Shown: positions 60,316-64,000 of the stretch, one piece after another
How positions within the stretch are numbered: the first letter of the stretch is position 1
How the letters are laid out: each line of letters starts with the position of its first letter
Source of the DNA: Vicinamibacteria bacterium
GTDB taxonomy: Bacteria; Acidobacteriota; Vicinamibacteria; Fen-336; JAGNNV01
DNA length: 64,000 bases
Direction of reading: 5' to 3'
NCBI GenBank assembly: GCA_019694155.1
Contig: JAIBCN010000038.1
Coordinates: 50,358-114,357 of the forward strand
Notes under the pieces: model-generated
What the model was told of the DNA's origin: nothing
Seen by the model: only the letters and a program-made list of their open reading frames with translations
Database searches by the model: none
Position numbers and translations under genes: made by a program

Positions 60316-61004
60316 GGCTTCTTCACCTGACGTTCCTTGTACACCGTCCACACGATGGGCAGCAAGGACAGACCCACGATTACGAGCGCGATCTTGTCGA
60401 TGTTACGGGCGAGATCGAAGCCCGGGGCCACCGTCTTGAGGATGGGGGGAAGGAAGTAGCCGGCAAGCACCATGCTCCACACCCAGGTGAACGCACCCGC
60501 GACGTTGTAGGTGATGAAGGTCGTGAAGCGCATTCGCACCATGCCGGCCACGATGGGGGCGAAGGTGCGGACGATGGGCACCCAGCGCCCCGCCACGATG
60601 AAGAACGTCCCCCAGCGTCCATAGAACTCCTCGGTCTTCGTGAGGTACGCGCGCTTGTAGATCGGAATGCCGAGGATGCTCTTCTCCGGCCACGTGTAGA
60701 GCGCCTTGCCGAACCAGGATCCGATCCAATAGCCGACCTGATCGCCGAGCACGCCGCAGACGGGCACGATGGTGAGGAGAGCCCAAAGCGGAAGAAGCGG
60801 GTTCCCGTCCGTCCCCTGCGTCGCCGCGAAGATGCCGCACAGCACCAGCAGCGAGTCGCCCGGAAGGAGCGCGAAGAAGCCGGTTTCCGCGAAGATGATC
60901 AGGCAGATGGCGGGCAGCCCGCCGTTCTGGATCAGCCACTGAATCCCCTCGGGCTTCAGGAACCACAACAGTTGATGAACGATCTCCAAACCGCCTCCGA
61001 TCAA
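60312..61004 (-). CDS. DedA-family membrane protein
   Basis: A 230-residue polytopic membrane protein of the DedA/VTT (SNARE-associated) superfamily. ETGFFALLPGDSLLVLCG (about 40-57) and GRWVPIVRTFAPIVAGMVRM (about 140-160) are the two conserved re-entrant segments with the acidic and arginine residues needed for function. Members flip undecaprenyl phosphate or phospholipids and support membrane potential. It leads a two-gene unit with the barrel protein. Confidence 0.92.
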   Translation of the reverse strand: MIGGGLEIVHQLLWFLKPEGIQWLIQNGGLPAICLIIFAETGFFALLPGDSLLVLCGIFAATQGTDGNPLLPLWALLTIVPVCGVLGDQVGYWIGSWFGKALYTWPEKSILGIPIYKRAYLTKTEEFYGRWGTFFIVAGRWVPIVRTFAPIVAGMVRMRFTTFITYNVAGAFTWVWSMVLAGYFLPPILKTVAPGFDLARNIDKIALVIVGLSLLPIVWTVYKERQVKKP

Positions 61005-61101
61005 TAATCCGAACGGCGCAGTCTAGTTGCGAGCCAAGGCGAGCCGGAACTTCCGGAAAACGGTAGCCTCGCTCTGCGCTCAGACCAAGGAGATGGAACG
61101 C

Positions 61102-64000
61102 ATGAAGCCGGCTTTCTTCGGGGCCCTTGCCCTCGTCCTAGTAACCGCCGCCCTGCCCGGACGCGCGCAGACGGCGCCCGCCGGCGCCCAGGGCTTCTAT
61201 CGAACGCCCGCCCTTCGCGGGAACACCGTCGTGTTCGCGGCGGAGGGGGACCTGTTCGTGGTCTCGACGGACGGCGGCGTTGCCCGAAGGCTCACCACTC
61301 ATCCCGCGCAGGAATCGGACCCATCGCTCTCGCCCGACGGAAAGACGCTCGCGTTCACCGCGCGATACGAAGGCCCGGTCGAGGTCTACACCATGCCCAT
61401 CGAGGGCGGCGTGCCCACGAGGCGCACCTTCGAAGCCGAGCCCTCGACAGCCACCACCTGGACGCCCGCGGGCGATCTCGTCTACACCACCCAGCACTAC
61501 GCGACCCTGCCCGATCCGCAGCTCGTCTCGTTGAACCTGAAGTCCGGCGATCGCACCCGCGTGCCTCTGAGCCAGGCGTCCGAGGGCTCGTACGACGCGA
61601 CGGGCAAGACCCTCTATTTCGTCCGTCCCTCGTTCCATAACAATGTCACCAAGCGCTACAAGGGAGGCCGGGCCCGGCAGATCTGGAAGTTCACGGAGGG
61701 TCAGGCCGAGGCCCAGGTGCTGACGAAGGGATACGAAGGCGAGAGCCATTCGCCCCTCTGGTGGAACGGGCGCGTCTACTTCGTGAGCGACCGCGACGGC
61801 ACCATGAACATCTGGTCGATCGACGAGAACGGCGGCGATCTCAGGCAGCACACGAAGCACTCGGGCTGGGACGTGAAGCGCCCGGCACTCGACGCGGGCC
61901 GCCTCGTCTATCAGGTGGGCGCCGATCTCTGGCTCTTCGATATCGCCAGGAGCGCCGAGCGGATGATTCCCATCACACTTCCTTCCGACTTCGACCAGCT
62001 CCGCGAGAAGTGGACGAAGAAGCCCATGGAGATGCTCACCTCCGCGCACCTGCATCCGAAAGGCGAGTCGGTGGTGCTGACCGCGCGCGGACGCGTGTTC
62101 GTGGCTCCCGCGGGCTCGGGGCGCCTGGTGGCGGCCTCTCGCAGGCAGGGCGTGCGCTACCGCGACGTGCGCTTCATGCCGGATGGAAAGAGCCTGCTCG
62201 GGCTTTCCGACTCGAGCGGCGAACTCGAGTTCGCGACTCTGCCCGCAAACGGCGTGGGCGACGAGAAGGCTCTCACCAGCGACGGCAAGGTGCTCCGCTT
62301 CGACGGCCGCCCCTCGCCCGACGGCAAGTGGGTCGTTTACACCGACAACAACAACGGGGTGTGGCTCCTCAACGTGGCCACGAAGGAGCAAACCATGTTC
62401 GCGCCCAACCGAGAGGGCGGAGCGGACTTCGCGTGGTCTTCGGACAGCCGGTGGATCGCCTGGTCGCAGTCGGCGGCGAACAGCTTCGCGCAGATCCTCC
62501 TCTACAACGTCGAGACGAAGAAGACGACGCCGGTGACGAGCGATCGCGTCAACTCGCAGAGCGCTTCGTTCAGCCCCGACGGAAAGTGGCTGTATTTCCT
62601 GTCCGACCGCAACCTCGAGTCGGTGGTGCAGGCGCCCTGGGGCCCGCGCGCGCCCGAGCCTTTCTTCGACAAGCCGATGAAGCTGTACCAGGTGGCGCTC
62701 AAGAAGGGTCTGCGGTCGCCCTTCAAGCCCGCGGATGAGCTGCATCCGGAAACCCCCGAGAAGCCCGACGCGAAGGCCGAGAGCGCGCCCGCCGCGAAGA
62801 CCGCGTCCGCCGCGAAGCCCTCGGCGAGCCCCGCGGCGAGCCCCTCGCCGAGCCCCAGCCCCGCGCCCGCGGCGCCGCCCGTCGAGATCGATCTCGACGG
62901 ACTTCAGGAACGACTCTACGAGGTGACGGCCGCGGGCTCGGGCGACTTCAACCGTCTCACCGCGACCGCGAAGACGCTGTTCTGGACCGTCGACGATCCG
63001 GGAACCGACGGCAAGCGCCACCTGATGGCTCTCGAGATCACGAACAGCCGGGACGCGAAGCCCGTGAAGGTGATGGAGGACATCTCCACCTACGAAGTGT
63101 CCGGTGATGGAAAGAAGATGATGGTCCGGAAGCGCGAAGACCTCTACGTCATCGACGCCTCGACGAAAGCTCCCGGGGGCGCCGACCTCGGCAAGAGCCG
63201 GGTGGATCTTTCGGGTTGGACCTTCCCCATGGACGTGCGCGAAGACTGGAAGCAGATTTTCGTGGATGCGTGGCGGATGGAGCGGGACTACTTCTACGAC
63301 CCGAACATGCACGGGGTCGACTGGAACGCCGTGCTCAAGAAGCACATGCCGCTCGTCGACCGGATCACCACGCGCGACGAGCTGTCGGATCTCATCGGCT
63401 GGATGGTGGGCGAGCTTTCCGTTCTGCACACTTCGGTGCGCGGCGGCGACCTGCGCGCGGGTCCGGACGACATCAAGGTCCCCACCCTGGGCGCGCGGCT
63501 GGTGCGCGACGTGAAGGCGGGCGGCTACCGGATCGACTACGTCTACAGGCACGACCCCGACTATCCGGACGAACGCTCCCCGCTCGCCGATCCCGAGCTG
63601 AACATCAACGCGGGCGATGTGATCCAGGCGGTGAACGGCGTCGATGTGCTCACCACCGATTCACTCGACTCGCTGTTGCGGGGTCAGGAGAAGCGGCAGG
63701 TGCTGCTGCGGGTGAAGGCGGGAGCCGCCGGCGCGTCGCGCGACGTCATCGTGGTTCCCACCACCGACGAACGGAATCTGCGCTACACGGACTGGGAGTA
63801 CGCGCGGCGTGTGGCCGTCGAGGAGAAGTCGAAGGGCGAGCTTGGCTATGTGCACCTGCGCGCCATGGGAGGAGACGACCTCACCTCCTGGTACCGGCAC
63901 TTCTATCCCGCGTTCAACCGCGCGGGCATCGTCATCGACGTTCGTCACAACAACGGGGGGAACATCGACGCCTTCATCCTCGAGAAGCTGATGCGCCGGG
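61102..64000 (+). CDS. Tricorn-like S41-family protease, partial at window end
   Basis: A secreted protein of at least 966 residues continuing past the window. The ATG at 61102 follows AAGGAG with 9-nt spacing; an alternative ATG at 61093 is adjacent to the Shine-Dalgarno. The signal peptide (FFGALALVLVTAALPGRAQ) precedes two successive TolB/PD40-type propellers (about 35-550), an Ala/Pro/Ser linker (about 555-590), a C1 helical-bundle region, a PDZ domain (INAGDVIQAVNGVDV, about 835) and the start of the S41 serine-protease core (GIVIDVRHNNGG, about 945). The catalytic serine lies beyond the window. This order is that of tricorn core proteases. Confidence 0.9.
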   Translation, partial: MKPAFFGALALVLVTAALPGRAQTAPAGAQGFYRTPALRGNTVVFAAEGDLFVVSTDGGVARRLTTHPAQESDPSLSPDGKTLAFTARYEGPVEVYTMPIEGGVPTRRTFEAEPSTATTWTPAGDLVYTTQHYATLPDPQLVSLNLKSGDRTRVPLSQASEGSYDATGKTLYFVRPSFHNNVTKRYKGGRARQIWKFTEGQAEAQVLTKGYEGESHSPLWWNGRVYFVSDRDGTMNIWSIDENGGDLRQHTKHSGWDVKRPALDAGRLVYQVGADLWLFDIARSAERMIPITLPSDFDQLREKWTKKPMEMLTSAHLHPKGESVVLTARGRVFVAPAGSGRLVAASRRQGVRYRDVRFMPDGKSLLGLSDSSGELEFATLPANGVGDEKALTSDGKVLRFDGRPSPDGKWVVYTDNNNGVWLLNVATKEQTMFAPNREGGADFAWSSDSRWIAWSQSAANSFAQILLYNVETKKTTPVTSDRVNSQSASFSPDGKWLYFLSDRNLESVVQAPWGPRAPEPFFDKPMKLYQVALKKGLRSPFKPADELHPETPEKPDAKAESAPAAKTASAAKPSASPAASPSPSPSPAPAAPPVEIDLDGLQERLYEVTAAGSGDFNRLTATAKTLFWTVDDPGTDGKRHLMALEITNSRDAKPVKVMEDISTYEVSGDGKKMMVRKREDLYVIDASTKAPGGADLGKSRVDLSGWTFPMDVREDWKQIFVDAWRMERDYFYDPNMHGVDWNAVLKKHMPLVDRITTRDELSDLIGWMVGELSVLHTSVRGGDLRAGPDDIKVPTLGARLVRDVKAGGYRIDYVYRHDPDYPDERSPLADPELNINAGDVIQAVNGVDVLTTDSLDSLLRGQEKRQVLLRVKAGAAGASRDVIVVPTTDERNLRYTDWEYARRVAVEEKSKGELGYVHLRAMGGDDLTSWYRHFYPAFNRAGIVIDVRHNNGGNIDAFILEKLMRR

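Overview
The window is GC-rich, densely coding chromosomal DNA from a bacterium, most likely a member of the Acidobacteriota. The reasons are a TonB-dependent receptor with an N-terminal carboxypeptidase-regulatory domain (Oar type), a protein of the VWFA-related Acidobacterial family, several PD40/TolB-propeller and tricorn-like periplasmic proteins, and a DUF1684 protein. The phylum is inferred from gene families; no rRNA, tRNA or CRISPR was seen.

Layout. 1-4.2 kb: partial TonB receptor, an orphan PilB/GspE ATPase, a CoA-binding protein. 4.2-7.7 kb (minus): a gap-pgk-tpiA-secG operon. 7.9-17.1 kb: PfkB kinase and an envelope-glycan or polyketide-decoration cluster (two polytopic membrane proteins, NodB deacetylase, GT2, DUF2304, NodU/CmcH carbamoyltransferase, NPPY methyltransferase). 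17.1-21.7 kb (minus): PAS-GGDEF-EAL protein, arginase, glycerol kinase. 21.8-31.3 kb: a metalloprotease/propeller/barrel protein, an ABC exporter, a patatin-like protein lacking its catalytic residues, GreA, a SpoU methyltransferase and MgtE.

31.3-35.0 kb is an accessory segment of visibly lower GC. I read it as a cluster of integron gene cassettes without an integrase (a CALIN): two good and two degenerate attC-like hairpins, all in one orientation, alternate with plus-strand genes of unknown function, and the terminal boxes of three successive units are complementary as cassette excision requires. The first unit holds no convincing gene but carries four 12-bp direct repeats.

35.0-43.0 kb returns to core genes: Crp/Fnr regulator, QueF, WYL regulator, HPt protein, DUF1684, RlmN, an S9 peptidase and two conserved unknowns. 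43.4-54.0 kb is a defence island: SNF2-type helicase, a small antisense-strand gene, an XRE-ImmA/IrrE plus DUF4411 (PIN-like) pair, a soluble Hanks-type kinase, and a type III-like Mod/Res pair. Genes from the XRE regulator to Res are packed with 0-5 nt gaps or 4-nt overlaps, so they probably work as one unit: a phosphorylation- or TA-guarded restriction system. This is the best candidate for an undescribed system here.

54.1-64 kb: Rieske protein, VWFA-related secreted protein, YhhN, a Tat-exported FAD oxidoreductase, class II aldolase, small outer-membrane barrel, DedA, and a partial tricorn-like S41 protease running off the end. A dispersed repeat of the ATTGCGAG...GAAGCAAT kind occurs three times, one copy beside each accessory segment.
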